This document shows positions 41,882 to 52,015 of a stretch of 64,000 nt of DNA, one piece after another. How positions within the stretch are numbered: position 1 is the stretch's first letter; each line of letters opens with the position of its first letter. Origin of the DNA: Anaerolineales bacterium (GTDB taxonomy: Bacteria; Chloroflexota; Anaerolineae; Anaerolineales; Villigracilaceae). The stretch spans positions 1 through 64,000 of the forward strand of contig JAFGCG010000092.1 of the NCBI GenBank assembly GCA_016932715.1. Direction: 5' to 3'. Position numbers and translations under genes: made by a program. Below the pieces are notes generated by a model. That model worked only from the letters and a program-made list of their open reading frames with translations. It did no database searches and was not told the origin of the DNA.

Positions 41882-41933
41882 GTCGTCTAGGCAGTTTGTC
41901 GTCGATGCAGATTTGCTGGTTCTCCAGTTTTTA

Positions 41934-42005
41934 GCCACTGATTTCACGGATTCTCACTGATCTTTTAAGACAGTCCGCGCGAATCAGTGAAATTCGTGGC
42001 AGAGG
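41934..42005. repeat. Imperfect palindromic repeat beside VanZ
   Basis: Arms gccactgatttcacggatt (from 41934) and gaatcagtgaaattcgtggc (41981-42000) are imperfect reverse complements. Similar in layout to the palindromes at 5-58 and 32717-32788. It lies at the 3' end of the minus-strand VanZ gene. Confidence 0.5.
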
Positions 42006-42020
42006 TCTTTGGTTTTTCCA

Positions 42021-42482
42021 CTAAAAACGGTATCCGGATTTTCTGCGGGCTCTCCACGTCGTAATGCCAAGCAGGACAAGGATGCCTGCTAATGATGCCA
42101 GGCTGTCCAGCAGGATGTCGCGACCTGATGCGGAGCGCCCGGGCGTCAATGCCTGATGAATCTCGTCAGTGACCGCATACAGCGAACAGATGACCAGGGC
42201 GGTTAGCGGAGATCCGCGCGCGTGGTTCAGAGCATACAATACCGCAAATCCCAGGCAGAAATAACCGATCCCATGGCCGACTTTCAGCCACTCGATTTCG
42301 GGAGAGAAGGCAGGTGCGCCTGAACTGGCTGGGGATATGGTCTGCACTGCGGCGCTCAAGTTGTCGAATGAATGGGAGACTTCCCTGCCCGGGATGGATG
42401 AAAACATGAAGATCGCTCCGGCAAAGAAAATTGCAGGGAGCCATCTTAACCGGGTCCGTCCATGATCTGGAGTGAATCGCAT
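42021..42482 (-). CDS. VanZ family membrane protein
   Basis: A 153-aa protein of the VanZ family, the only convincing minus-strand gene. It has about four hydrophobic segments (LPAIFFAGAIFMFSSIPG at the N-terminus) and the family signature LYAVTDEIHQALTPGRSASGRDILLDSLAS. Function is poorly known; some VanZ proteins raise resistance to glycopeptides or lipopeptides. Its location between the two halves of the lasso locus suggests a possible self-protection role, but it could equally be a passenger. No clear ribosome binding site. Confidence 0.82.
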   Translation of the reverse strand: MRFTPDHGRTRLRWLPAIFFAGAIFMFSSIPGREVSHSFDNLSAAVQTISPASSGAPAFSPEIEWLKVGHGIGYFCLGFAVLYALNHARGSPLTALVICSLYAVTDEIHQALTPGRSASGRDILLDSLASLAGILVLLGITTWRARRKSGYRF

Positions 42483-42684
42483 CGTTTTTGTTTATCCCAG
42501 TTCGGTTGATGATCGAGTTTATCATAACAGTATTCCAAATCAGATTTCTGACTACGAATATCCTCTTCTTGTATCTTGTTTCCATATATCCTGACGTTTC
42601 TTCGAATAGTTTGCATATTTGTTGTGATAAGTGGGCAGCACCTTTCAAACGCGTAACACTTTCTTGATGCGCTGTCCAAAATTG

Positions 42685-42713
42685 TTGACGGGCACACCAT
42701 ACACCCTTAGAAT
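42685..42713 (+). promoter_or_regulatory. Sigma-70-type promoter of the giant protein gene
   Basis: TTGACG (42685-42690), a 17-bp spacer and TAGAAT (42708-42713). Transcription from about 42720 would include the folded leader at 42755-42846 before the ATG at 42881. Confidence 0.65.
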
Positions 42714-42754
42714 CACAATAAATTATGAAAGACTAAGTCTGCAAATTATAAAAT

Positions 42755-42846
42755 ACCGCGAGGGCGATGACCCGGTGACTTCAGGCCTCTAGCCTTGAGA
42801 GGGCGGCACCGGTGATCAAGTCACGAAACCTGCCGCGGTTCTGTTT
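42755..42846 (+). ncRNA. Unidentified structured 5' leader (riboswitch-like)
   Basis: A roughly 90-nt G+C-rich block in an A+T-rich leader. Nested pairings are visible: P1 accgcg (42755-42760) with cgcggt (42834-42839); P2 gtgactt (42775-42781) with aagtcac (42818-42824); P3 gcctct (42785-42790) with agagggc (42798-42804). A possible pseudoknot or switch pairs ccggtg with caccgg (both inside). A run of six T's (42843-42848) follows P1, so the element could end transcription. I compared it from memory with c-di-GMP, SAM, TPP, cobalamin and fluoride consensus patterns without a match. Confidence 0.5.
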
Positions 42847-42880
42847 TTTCAAATTTTTGTTGTTGCATGTCGAGGCTAAC

Positions 42881-45800
42881 ATGAAAGATCATTCCCGTTC
42901 CATTTTTCATTTTGTTCTGTTATTCATTTTCATCTTTTGCCAGGTGACCGTTCAGCCTGCATCTGCGGCCGTCACCGCTCGTTCAGAGAGCGAAACGGTT
43001 TCTCACGGCGCGCAAAGCGTCCCATCGCGACTCTCGGAAGCCAGGCCGGGACCCGCGCCGGCTGAGAAAGGTTCGGTGATTGTCCCCGCGGAGAGCTTCA
43101 AATCGACTGACTCGGCTCTGCAAATCGCAGCGGATTTGCAGTTGCTGGCATACACCCTGCCATCCTACCCCGTTTATAGTGAACAAAACAATTTAAGCGT
43201 CGAGCCATTGGTTGCTTACAACCTGGTGGTTGATTCCAATGTCCTGGCGCCCTCTTCGTATGGTCCTTCTGCGGCAACCTTCGGTGCCAGGTACTGTAAC
43301 ACCGGCTCCAGCGATCTGACGGACGTTTGGGCGTATATTGGCAACTACGATTCGGATTATAACGGTACGCTCGGAGACACTGTTCCCGGCTCCTTCCCCA
43401 GACGAAGTGAGACGGGACCGGCCTACGACCCGGCTGCATTTGCGTCCGCGTATGGTGCAACGAGCACGAATCCACTGGTCGGTTCCACTCTCACCGATTA
43501 TGGCGCAACGAGTACACCGTTTGCTCTGCACCTGGCATCCGGGACGACCCCACCCGAAGTGGACGCCTCGCGCTACATTGGCACCCTGGCCCCCGGGGAA
43601 TGTAAAACGGAATACTGGATGATTACGTATCCGCGCAAAGCGTTCAACGGCGGCAGCTGGATAGATGTCACCGGCGGTGTGAAACCGGAGGATGACCTCT
43701 GGCTGCCCTATTTCTTCTGGGGCACCTCTACCAGCGGTGCGACCACCGCGACCTCCTATCGCTGGAATGCTGTTACCATGCGCAACGAGATTTCAGCCGC
43801 TGCCAATAAGATCTGGCCAAATGGCGACAATAAGGTTCCTGACCAATATGTGGAAGCGATCGCACAGCTGGTAGGCTGGGATACGCTGACTCCCAGCGGC
43901 ACGGGCAGTGTCTATCCGGGCGATACGGTCGTCAGCCAGGGCATCTGGTACGACCTCGGCAACGTGGGCGCCGGCTTTGATAATAATGGAGACTTCGTCC
44001 CTGATCGCAATGTCTGGCTTCAACCCATTGGCGATGCGTCCGGATATGATCCCGGTTGTTTTCGCCTGGTGCGGACGTACGGCCTGGTCATTGTCAAACT
44101 GAATAATGGTACAGAGCAGCTCATTCCGTTTGTGGATCAGATGTATTTCGAGAACATTCCGGAAAATAATATTGGCGTTGTCGGTCTGGTCTACTATGAA
44201 TATGCAGCCCTGGACGGGATCTGTACTGCAAATTTGACGCCTTACCAGGAAGCGGCATCGGGTTATGATAATGAAAAATTCAACGCCGATTACGGCGCCG
44301 GCATCCCTCCCCTGCAGAGCCGGGAAAGCAACATGACCCTGGATAAGACAGGTCCGAACTCGATTGGTCTCAACGATACCATCGATTACTCGTTGACCTT
44401 TACCCTGCCGGATATCGATGACGATCCTGCCAATACAACCACGGTCATCATCGGCCAACCCTCTTATGGCATGCCGTTGACATATTCCGATGCCGTGCCG
44501 GTGGGGCTGCAGTATGTCGCCAATTCCGCCAGTACCACAGTGGTCATGTCTGCCAACTATGCGGCAGGGGATATCCCTGCCACATTATGGCATTCCAAAG
44601 ATGGCGGCGCGACCTGGATCCTGGGCGACCCCGGTAATTACACAAGCACCTCCACCAGTGACCAGTTGATTCTGCAATGGAGATTGGAGGATGGCGTCAC
44701 CAGTCCCGCCAGTGGAGCCGCGTACACCGGGACGGTCCAATTCCAGGCAGTTGTTCCGGGTACATATCCTTCGGTCAGGGTGGAGAACGAAGCCTGCCTG
44801 AAGATCGGACAAGGTCCGGGCTTTACGTGCGATGAGCATACAACAGTTGTAACAGGCAACTCGTCCATTACCGGGCTCGTTTGGCGGGATGATGCGATCT
44901 CGAGCGGCGTGCTGGGTAACGCCATCCAGGATGGGACCGAGGCGGGTATTCCCTCTGTGACAGTTAATCTATATTGGGATAACAATGGAGATGGTGATTA
45001 TACCGATGCAGGAGATTTCCTGTACGCGACGACCACCTCCATGAATTACGCCATTGTAGACGGCTATGTCGATGTGGATGGCGGCGGGATCAGTTCGAGC
45101 GATGATGCGACGCTGTCGGGGGTCAGCATTATCGACGGCGGGCTCGACCTCAATGGCGATGGTGTCGTCAATACAAACGATGATGGGTTTTTCGGCGGCT
45201 ATACGGTCTATGACGGGCGCCTGGATGTCAGCCGGAATGGTACCGTCGGTACGGAAGATGACGGCACGCTGGCAGGCGTCTATAACTTTGGCAGCCTGCC
45301 CGCCACAACCAGCATCTCCGCGCGTTATATCGTTGTAGTGGATCAAGGGGATAGCGATATTCCCACTGGCTATGGTCCTACGACCCGCACTTCCTATGCA
45401 GGTATAAATCTTGCTGCCGGTACGGCTTACGGGGATGCTGCGGATGCCTCGGAGCCGAGTGATTTTGGCTTTGGTCCGGCGCTTGACATCGATAAATATA
45501 TTTCGCCCACATCCTATATCGTAGGCGATACGATGGCGTATACCATCAACGTTACCAACCTTCTGCCCGGCGCCGGGGATGGTACCTCAACCTGTTCCTA
45601 CCCGGTCTGGGCCTCGCGCGCTATCAACGATAACTCGGAAGTTCCAAATGGGTCTTCGAATAATAATGGCCGCTGGCATAACACAGGCAATAATTTTGGC
45701 AGCGGGGCGGAGCCGGTTTATATTACCGGTCGTCCGGATGGATTGCGCGCCTATACCGATATGGCCAACAGCAATAACTACGTGGGCCTGACGGGCTATA

Positions 45801-48800
45801 ACCTCGGTGCGCAGGCTGGAAACATCACTTCCGTTAAGTTCGTCGTGTATGCCTATGAGTATGAAGATACTCAGGGCGATGCGTTGATCGTAGATCTCTA
45901 CTACAACAACAGCCTGCTCGCTCCTGCCGATACATATTCCTATGATGGTACATATTTTAGTCAGCCTGTGGGTTCGCTGTATGTGATCGAAGCCGATATC
46001 ACATCCCTGCGAACCTGGACCTGGAGTGATTTTTCGAGCGAATTGACGGAAATGCGCCTGACCGGGGATAAGGATGGCGGCACGCTTGGAGACTACCAGG
46101 TGGACGCGGCCGGTTTTATCATCACGACCGATGGTACCTGCGGCGGCGCCTCCCAGACTCTCAACCCCGTCCCCCTGACTGATACGTTCGATGACAGTTA
46201 TTTTGATTTTATTTCTGCCGACCCGCCTGTTTCATCTTCAGGCACGGGAACTCTCACCTGGAATAATGTCGGTCCGCTTTACCCCGGGCAGACACGCACG
46301 ATCACCGTGTATATGCGTGCCCAGGCGACCGGAACCGCGCCAGGCACAACCAATACCGCCACCAGCACCAACGCCAGGTTCTCGAACGGTTTGCCCGCCA
46401 ATTCACCCGTGTCGGATACTGCCGCGGTCACGATTTCCGCCAATACGAACACACGTTCGTTAACCGGTGTCGTGTTCGATGACAACAATACCAATGGCTG
46501 GCAGGGTTCCCTGTGGACTGCCGGTGGCTCTGGTTACGATACCGGTGATGTGGGGATTCAATATATCCCGGTGGATCTTTATGGTTGTGTTGACACAGTT
46601 ACAGGTGCACTGATCACGAATGAAGGCAACAACCAAAGTTGTTCGGTGGCAGGCGGCACATGGCGCCTGTTGCGAAGTACCTCCACCTCCCCGGATGGTG
46701 CTTACACTTTCGGTAACCTGGCGCAGGGTTATTACCGGGTTCATGTGCAATCCTCGTTGATCGTTGGCACGCTGACGGCAGATGTGAACCAGTCTGCAGC
46801 CGGTGTGTGCAGCGGCGTCTCCTGTGACAGCTGGTCCAATGGTGAGTACGACTATCTCAATGCGGCAACCTTCGTTGGTGATGTGGATAATTTCACTGAC
46901 GTGACGCGCGTCAATTTTGGCTACGACGTTCCAACCGGCGCTTATGACATCGGCGACCTGGTCTTCTTCGACTGGGATGGTGATGGAGTCCAGGACGCGG
47001 AAGACGAGCCGATCCCGAACGTGACCATGCGCCTGCTGGCTGCCGACGGCACGTACCTCGACGACACTGATACGAGCGGCATTTATGGCTTTGCAGATCG
47101 TATCCCGGCGTACTATACGGTCGAAGTTGACACCAGCACACTGCCATCCGGATTGGTGCAGACGGAAGACCCGGATTCCACGATGGATAACAGGAGCAGT
47201 TTCTCGCTGACAGCCGACAGGCTTGATGTTGACTTTGGCTACCAACCCTATGGCTCCGGAACGATTGGCGACACTGTTTTCAAAGATATTAATGGAAATG
47301 GCACCCAGGATGGCACCGGCGAGACCGGGATCGCCGGGGTTACCGTCCAATTGCAGGTGGATTGGGATAACAATGGTACGTATGTGACGATCGCTACGGA
47401 CACCACCGATGCGAATGGTCACTATCTGTTCACCGGCCTGCCTCAGGGAACCTACCGTGTCTCGATCGATCTAAGCTCCAATGCTGCTGTGATCCCGGAT
47501 GATAGCTTTGACAACAATTATTACCCCAGCAATGGCACGGATACGGGGACCGTGGTCTACATGGATAAGACCCTGGCGACCTCCACCTCAAGCGACCTCA
47601 CAGCCGATTTCGGCTTCGCGCCGCCGGCATCCATTGGCGATACAGTCTATCAGGATGTGAATCGCGACGGCACACAGGATACGGGCGAGCCGGGCATCAA
47701 CGGGGTCACTGTTACCCTCTATACCTTTACCGATTCCAATGGCAACGGCCGCTACGATCCGAGCGAAAGCGGAACCCTGGTCTCCACTGGACAGACTGCA
47801 GTGACTGCGACTGTCGGTGGGAAAGATGGCATCTATCAATTCGACGGACTGGAACCGGGATACTACGTTGTTCAGGTCACGCCTCCGGCGGGTTCCGTTT
47901 TGACGGGCGATCCCAACACCGACGGTTTCTCCTGCGATGACCTCAGCGAGCCGCCGGGCGCCGGAGAGCCAAGCGTTAATCTGTGCGACAACCGGGATGG
48001 CATGCGCCTGTATAACGGGACCAGCTACACGGGCGCGGACTTCGGCTATTACCTGTCCGGCTCATTCGGTGACAGGCTCTGGATCGACGTGGACAATGAT
48101 GGCATCTCGGATGCTGGGGAGCGCGGCATCTCCAATGTCACTGTCAATTTGTATTCCTATACGGATAACAATAACAACAACATATTCGACGCCGGCGATG
48201 TGCTGGGCGCGCTGACCTCGTCGGTTGTGACGAACGAGAACGGGAATTACATGTTCACAAATGTCCCGGACGGCAAGTATGTTGTTCGCGTGGATGTAGC
48301 CGATCCCGATATCGCAACTCTCATCACGAACGGGTTGGCGCAGACGTATGACCCGGACGGGGTGAATGACAACGAAACCAGTGTCACCCTCTCCGCTGGC
48401 GCGGTGACCCATACCGGCGGCTGTACCACAACCCCGAATGGCTGTGACGGCGAGTCCGACGCCCTCTACCTGGACGCGGATTTTGGTTATGACTACAGCG
48501 GTGACGGAGCGCTGAGCGGCACGATTTGTCTGGAAACCCTCGACAACGGAATTTGCGGCACCGGCGCCACCGGCGTGGAATCAACGGAGAGCGCCTACGA
48601 TACTGTAACGGTATACCTCTATCGCTGGATAGATGCTGATAGTGATGGCGATATCGATCCGGGCGAAACGACCCAGTTTGGTGCAACGCAGACGGGTCCG
48701 AATGGCGATTACTCCTTCACGGACCTGCCGGATGGTTACTACTACATTGTGGCGATCGGCGCACCCCAATCCGGGCTTGCCCTGAATACCGACGCATCAG

Positions 48801-51800
48801 ACCTGCCGGAAGTGGGCGATGACACACTGCTGTACGAAGATGTTGTCCCCACCACGAACATGGATGGCACCGTTCTTTCCGTCTATCAGATCGTCGAAGT
48901 GCCTGCAAGTGACCCGGTCGTCGAGAATGTCGACTTTGCTTTCAGTCTCGACGGCGCCTTCGACTTTGGTGATTTACCTGCCAGTTATGCGACAACGTTG
49001 GAGGGTACGCCCGATGGACCTCGACACGAACAGCCTGCTGGCGGCTATACACTTTATTTTGGTACAAGCCCTGACGTTGAAGCCAATGGGAATCCCACCC
49101 TGGCTGCCAGCGGTGATGGCGCGGATGAGGATGGCGTCCTTCTCCCCAGTGGTGGGCTGAACACCAGCTGGGCAGACGCCGACGGCGGCACGCTCGAGTT
49201 CAATGTTGTCGGTTCCGGCTGGCTGGTCGGCTGGATCGACCTGAACCAGGACGGTGATTTCGCCGACGCGAACGAAATGGTGGTGAACCAGTCGGTCAGC
49301 ACTGGCACACTGAGTGTGAATATCGCTTCCCTGTCGAACCTGGCTGATGGTTCGTACTACGCCCGCTTCCGCCTGTTCACCGCCCAGCCGACTATTCCGG
49401 TACTGGCGTACTCTGGCGCGACCACAGATGGCGAAGTGGAGGATTATCGCTTTGATATCAACGGGGGCGCGCCCACACCCGTTACGTTGTCCTACTTCTA
49501 TTCGAGGCGAAAAGGGAGTACTGTCAGCTTTGAATGGTCTACCGCTACCGAGACGGGCAATGTTGGATTCAACTTATACGTCCAGGGAAAAGATGGATTG
49601 GTTCAGCTGAACGGCGAGTTGATCCCATCGAAAGTGATCGACTCGCTCGACCGCCAGGACTATTCCTTCAGCATCGATGTGGCTGGCAGCCAGTTCTACA
49701 TCGAAGATGTCAGCGTGCTGGGCGAGACCGAACTGCATGGTCCGTTCCAGCTGGGACGCATACATGGCAGCCGGCAGGCAGCAGACAGGATCGTTCAAAA
49801 GACGATTTCAGCAGAGCATATCGAGAAGGTCACTACACGTTCCGCGGCCCTGCGGAAGAATTTGAAGGTCCCGGCAGCCGCCCGGAAAGCGCCGGCCTGG
49901 CTCTGGTTCCAGAACGAACTGCAATTGAATACTACTTTCAATCTGAAAGTGAATGAGACAGGTATCTACCGGGTTACCTATGAAACGTTGAAGGCTGCCG
50001 GCCTTGACCTGAATGGTGTCCCGATCACGAAAGTGACCATAACCAATCGCGGCAGGCAGATTCCGGTCTTTGTGGCGGGCAAGAGCAAATTTGGCCCGGG
50101 CAGCTTCATCGAATTCTATGGCGAGGCGCTGGATACGATCTACACCGATACCAATATTTATACGCTGCAAGTTAGCAGGACGCGTGCCAGCCGGGTCAAA
50201 GAAGTAAATGCCAACCCTGCGAAGAAGGTAATTCCCTCGACTTCTTACATCCATACCTTGACGGTGAACAATCAGCGCGCCTATGCCAATTATGCTCCCG
50301 GTGAGGATGCCTGGTACGACACCCGCATGCTGGTATACACCACTCCCAAGACCTGGAAAATCCCGTTCCAGGTAAACGGGTTGGCAAACGCCTCGGCTCC
50401 TGCGGCGCTCGACCTGGTCGTCTGGGGTGTGACAGATTGGCCGCAAAGCCCCGATCATCATCTGATCGTGAGTGTCAATGGAACGACCGTCGCGGATCAG
50501 ACCTTCAATGGGCTGGTGGAGAAGAATATCGTAGTCACTCTTCCGGCTGGTGTGCTGCATGAAGGGGAGAATCTGCTAGAGCTGAGCCTGCCCGGAGATA
50601 CGGGTGTGAAATACGATATGGTCAATCTCGACAAGTTCAGTTTGACCTATCAGCGTTCCCTGCAGGCTGTCGATGGGCGGCTAACTTTCGAGGCTGCGGG
50701 CAAAGCCCTCAGGGTAACCAATCTGCCTGGCAAAAACGTGGTTGTATACCGCATGAGCGCAGATGGAACTCTCGTGCGCCTGAAGAAGGTCCAGGTACAG
50801 GCATCGGGCAAGACCTATACAGCCACATTTGCCGGAACCGGGAATAAGGTCGCGAAGTATTTCGTCACGACGACGGACGCGCTGTACAGTCCCGGTGTCG
50901 AGGCGACGCGCCTGGACGCGGACCTGGACCGGCCCGCCCAATACCTGATCATCTCTCACCCTGATTTCATCGACGGGTTACAGCCGCTCGTGCGGGCGCG
51001 TCAGGCGCAGGGATTGTCCGTCAGCGTGGTGGATGTGACCGATGTGTATGCACAATATACAGGCGGTATCTTTGATCCACAGGCTATCAGGGATTACATT
51101 GCCTTTGCAGCCAGGAGGCTTGGCACCGAATACGTCCTGCTGGTCGGCGGCGACACCTATGATTATCGCAACTACCTGGGTCGCGGCACCCTTAGCTTCA
51201 TACCCTCGCTGTACATCACAACAGGGGATGTGGCAAAATTTGTCCCGGTCGATCCACTCTATGCCGATGTGAACAATGACAATGTGCCCGACCTGGCAAT
51301 CGGTCGTTTCCCGGTCCGGACTACGGCGGAACTCGAGTTAATGGTCAAGAAGACATTGGCGTATGCAGGCAAGGATTATGGCCGGACCGCCTTGTTCGTC
51401 TCGGATGAATATGACGGGATTGTGTCCTACAAATATATTAATACCAACCTGGCTGCAGGCTTGCCGGCAGACTGGTCCGTCAAAAGTATCCACCTGGATG
51501 ACGTGGATGTGTCAACTGCCCGGTCGCAGATCGTCTCGAGCATGAACGATGGGGTCGCGCTGGTGACCTTCACCGGTCACTCCAGCTCGACGGTCTGGAC
51601 GTTCAGAGACCTGTTCAATATCAAAAACGCCAAGGCACTGACAAATCATGGCAGACCGTTTGTCGTTGTGCAGTGGGGCTGCTGGAACACCTATTACGTG
51701 GATCCGGTCAACAACTACCTGGTCCAGGGCTTCCTGTTTTCGGGAGATCAGGGCGCGGCTTCCGTGCTGGGCGCTTCCACGCTCACCGATTCCAAATCGG

Positions 51801-51970
51801 AGGAACTGCTCGGAGATCTGCTGACCCCGCGGATGGTCACGCCGGGCACTTCTATCGGTTTTGCTTTGCGGGATGCCAAGATCGAACTGGCGCAGACTCA
51901 CCCCGAGCTGCTGGATGTCCTGCTTGGATGGTCGCTCATGGGTGACCCGGCATTAAGTGTGACACCCTAG
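42881..51970 (+). CDS. Giant secreted SdrD-B/GEVED protein with C-terminal C25 (gingipain-like) peptidase
   Basis: About 3029 aa. A signal peptide (IFHFVLLFIFIFCQVTVQPASA) is followed by a DUF11-like N-terminal region. SdrD B-like repeats follow (about 660-2020; e.g. IGDTVFKDINGNGTQDGTGE; IGDTVYQDVNRDGTQDTGEP), the first with three EF-hand-like inserts (about 726-802). A GEVED-type domain starts near 2026 (FDFGDLPASYATT, ending GEVEDYRFDINGG). The last 350 residues are a C25 cysteine peptidase: YLIISHPDFIDGLQPLVRAR from about 2687, His2900 in VTFTGHSSS and Cys2934 in VVQWGCWNTYY. No LPXTG, dockerin or C-terminal membrane helix. ATG 42881 is chosen, since the signal peptide starts there and not at the tracked 42812. 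Confidence 0.87.
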   Translation: MKDHSRSIFHFVLLFIFIFCQVTVQPASAAVTARSESETVSHGAQSVPSRLSEARPGPAPAEKGSVIVPAESFKSTDSALQIAADLQLLAYTLPSYPVYSEQNNLSVEPLVAYNLVVDSNVLAPSSYGPSAATFGARYCNTGSSDLTDVWAYIGNYDSDYNGTLGDTVPGSFPRRSETGPAYDPAAFASAYGATSTNPLVGSTLTDYGATSTPFALHLASGTTPPEVDASRYIGTLAPGECKTEYWMITYPRKAFNGGSWIDVTGGVKPEDDLWLPYFFWGTSTSGATTATSYRWNAVTMRNEISAAANKIWPNGDNKVPDQYVEAIAQLVGWDTLTPSGTGSVYPGDTVVSQGIWYDLGNVGAGFDNNGDFVPDRNVWLQPIGDASGYDPGCFRLVRTYGLVIVKLNNGTEQLIPFVDQMYFENIPENNIGVVGLVYYEYAALDGICTANLTPYQEAASGYDNEKFNADYGAGIPPLQSRESNMTLDKTGPNSIGLNDTIDYSLTFTLPDIDDDPANTTTVIIGQPSYGMPLTYSDAVPVGLQYVANSASTTVVMSANYAAGDIPATLWHSKDGGATWILGDPGNYTSTSTSDQLILQWRLEDGVTSPASGAAYTGTVQFQAVVPGTYPSVRVENEACLKIGQGPGFTCDEHTTVVTGNSSITGLVWRDDAISSGVLGNAIQDGTEAGIPSVTVNLYWDNNGDGDYTDAGDFLYATTTSMNYAIVDGYVDVDGGGISSSDDATLSGVSIIDGGLDLNGDGVVNTNDDGFFGGYTVYDGRLDVSRNGTVGTEDDGTLAGVYNFGSLPATTSISARYIVVVDQGDSDIPTGYGPTTRTSYAGINLAAGTAYGDAADASEPSDFGFGPALDIDKYISPTSYIVGDTMAYTINVTNLLPGAGDGTSTCSYPVWASRAINDNSEVPNGSSNNNGRWHNTGNNFGSGAEPVYITGRPDGLRAYTDMANSNNYVGLTGYNLGAQAGNITSVKFVVYAYEYEDTQGDALIVDLYYNNSLLAPADTYSYDGTYFSQPVGSLYVIEADITSLRTWTWSDFSSELTEMRLTGDKDGGTLGDYQVDAAGFIITTDGTCGGASQTLNPVPLTDTFDDSYFDFISADPPVSSSGTGTLTWNNVGPLYPGQTRTITVYMRAQATGTAPGTTNTATSTNARFSNGLPANSPVSDTAAVTISANTNTRSLTGVVFDDNNTNGWQGSLWTAGGSGYDTGDVGIQYIPVDLYGCVDTVTGALITNEGNNQSCSVAGGTWRLLRSTSTSPDGAYTFGNLAQGYYRVHVQSSLIVGTLTADVNQSAAGVCSGVSCDSWSNGEYDYLNAATFVGDVDNFTDVTRVNFGYDVPTGAYDIGDLVFFDWDGDGVQDAEDEPIPNVTMRLLAADGTYLDDTDTSGIYGFADRIPAYYTVEVDTSTLPSGLVQTEDPDSTMDNRSSFSLTADRLDVDFGYQPYGSGTIGDTVFKDINGNGTQDGTGETGIAGVTVQLQVDWDNNGTYVTIATDTTDANGHYLFTGLPQGTYRVSIDLSSNAAVIPDDSFDNNYYPSNGTDTGTVVYMDKTLATSTSSDLTADFGFAPPASIGDTVYQDVNRDGTQDTGEPGINGVTVTLYTFTDSNGNGRYDPSESGTLVSTGQTAVTATVGGKDGIYQFDGLEPGYYVVQVTPPAGSVLTGDPNTDGFSCDDLSEPPGAGEPSVNLCDNRDGMRLYNGTSYTGADFGYYLSGSFGDRLWIDVDNDGISDAGERGISNVTVNLYSYTDNNNNNIFDAGDVLGALTSSVVTNENGNYMFTNVPDGKYVVRVDVADPDIATLITNGLAQTYDPDGVNDNETSVTLSAGAVTHTGGCTTTPNGCDGESDALYLDADFGYDYSGDGALSGTICLETLDNGICGTGATGVESTESAYDTVTVYLYRWIDADSDGDIDPGETTQFGATQTGPNGDYSFTDLPDGYYYIVAIGAPQSGLALNTDASDLPEVGDDTLLYEDVVPTTNMDGTVLSVYQIVEVPASDPVVENVDFAFSLDGAFDFGDLPASYATTLEGTPDGPRHEQPAGGYTLYFGTSPDVEANGNPTLAASGDGADEDGVLLPSGGLNTSWADADGGTLEFNVVGSGWLVGWIDLNQDGDFADANEMVVNQSVSTGTLSVNIASLSNLADGSYYARFRLFTAQPTIPVLAYSGATTDGEVEDYRFDINGGAPTPVTLSYFYSRRKGSTVSFEWSTATETGNVGFNLYVQGKDGLVQLNGELIPSKVIDSLDRQDYSFSIDVAGSQFYIEDVSVLGETELHGPFQLGRIHGSRQAADRIVQKTISAEHIEKVTTRSAALRKNLKVPAAARKAPAWLWFQNELQLNTTFNLKVNETGIYRVTYETLKAAGLDLNGVPITKVTITNRGRQIPVFVAGKSKFGPGSFIEFYGEALDTIYTDTNIYTLQVSRTRASRVKEVNANPAKKVIPSTSYIHTLTVNNQRAYANYAPGEDAWYDTRMLVYTTPKTWKIPFQVNGLANASAPAALDLVVWGVTDWPQSPDHHLIVSVNGTTVADQTFNGLVEKNIVVTLPAGVLHEGENLLELSLPGDTGVKYDMVNLDKFSLTYQRSLQAVDGRLTFEAAGKALRVTNLPGKNVVVYRMSADGTLVRLKKVQVQASGKTYTATFAGTGNKVAKYFVTTTDALYSPGVEATRLDADLDRPAQYLIISHPDFIDGLQPLVRARQAQGLSVSVVDVTDVYAQYTGGIFDPQAIRDYIAFAARRLGTEYVLLVGGDTYDYRNYLGRGTLSFIPSLYITTGDVAKFVPVDPLYADVNNDNVPDLAIGRFPVRTTAELELMVKKTLAYAGKDYGRTALFVSDEYDGIVSYKYINTNLAAGLPADWSVKSIHLDDVDVSTARSQIVSSMNDGVALVTFTGHSSSTVWTFRDLFNIKNAKALTNHGRPFVVVQWGCWNTYYVDPVNNYLVQGFLFSGDQGAASVLGASTLTDSKSEELLGDLLTPRMVTPGTSIGFALRDAKIELAQTHPELLDVLLGWSLMGDPALSVTP

Positions 51971-52015
51971 AAATGTAATCCCTGAAAGTCCAACCTTTTA
52001 GGGTCATGAGAACAC

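Noticed and set aside
42755-42848. Leader RNA as a c-di-GMP-I, SAM, TPP, cobalamin or fluoride riboswitch
   Set aside because: Conserved core sequences of these classes, as I remember them, are not present; kept as an unidentified structure.
46460-47422. 320-aa minus-strand ORF
   Set aside because: Antisense to SdrD-B repeats of the giant protein; repeated periodicity explains the open frame.
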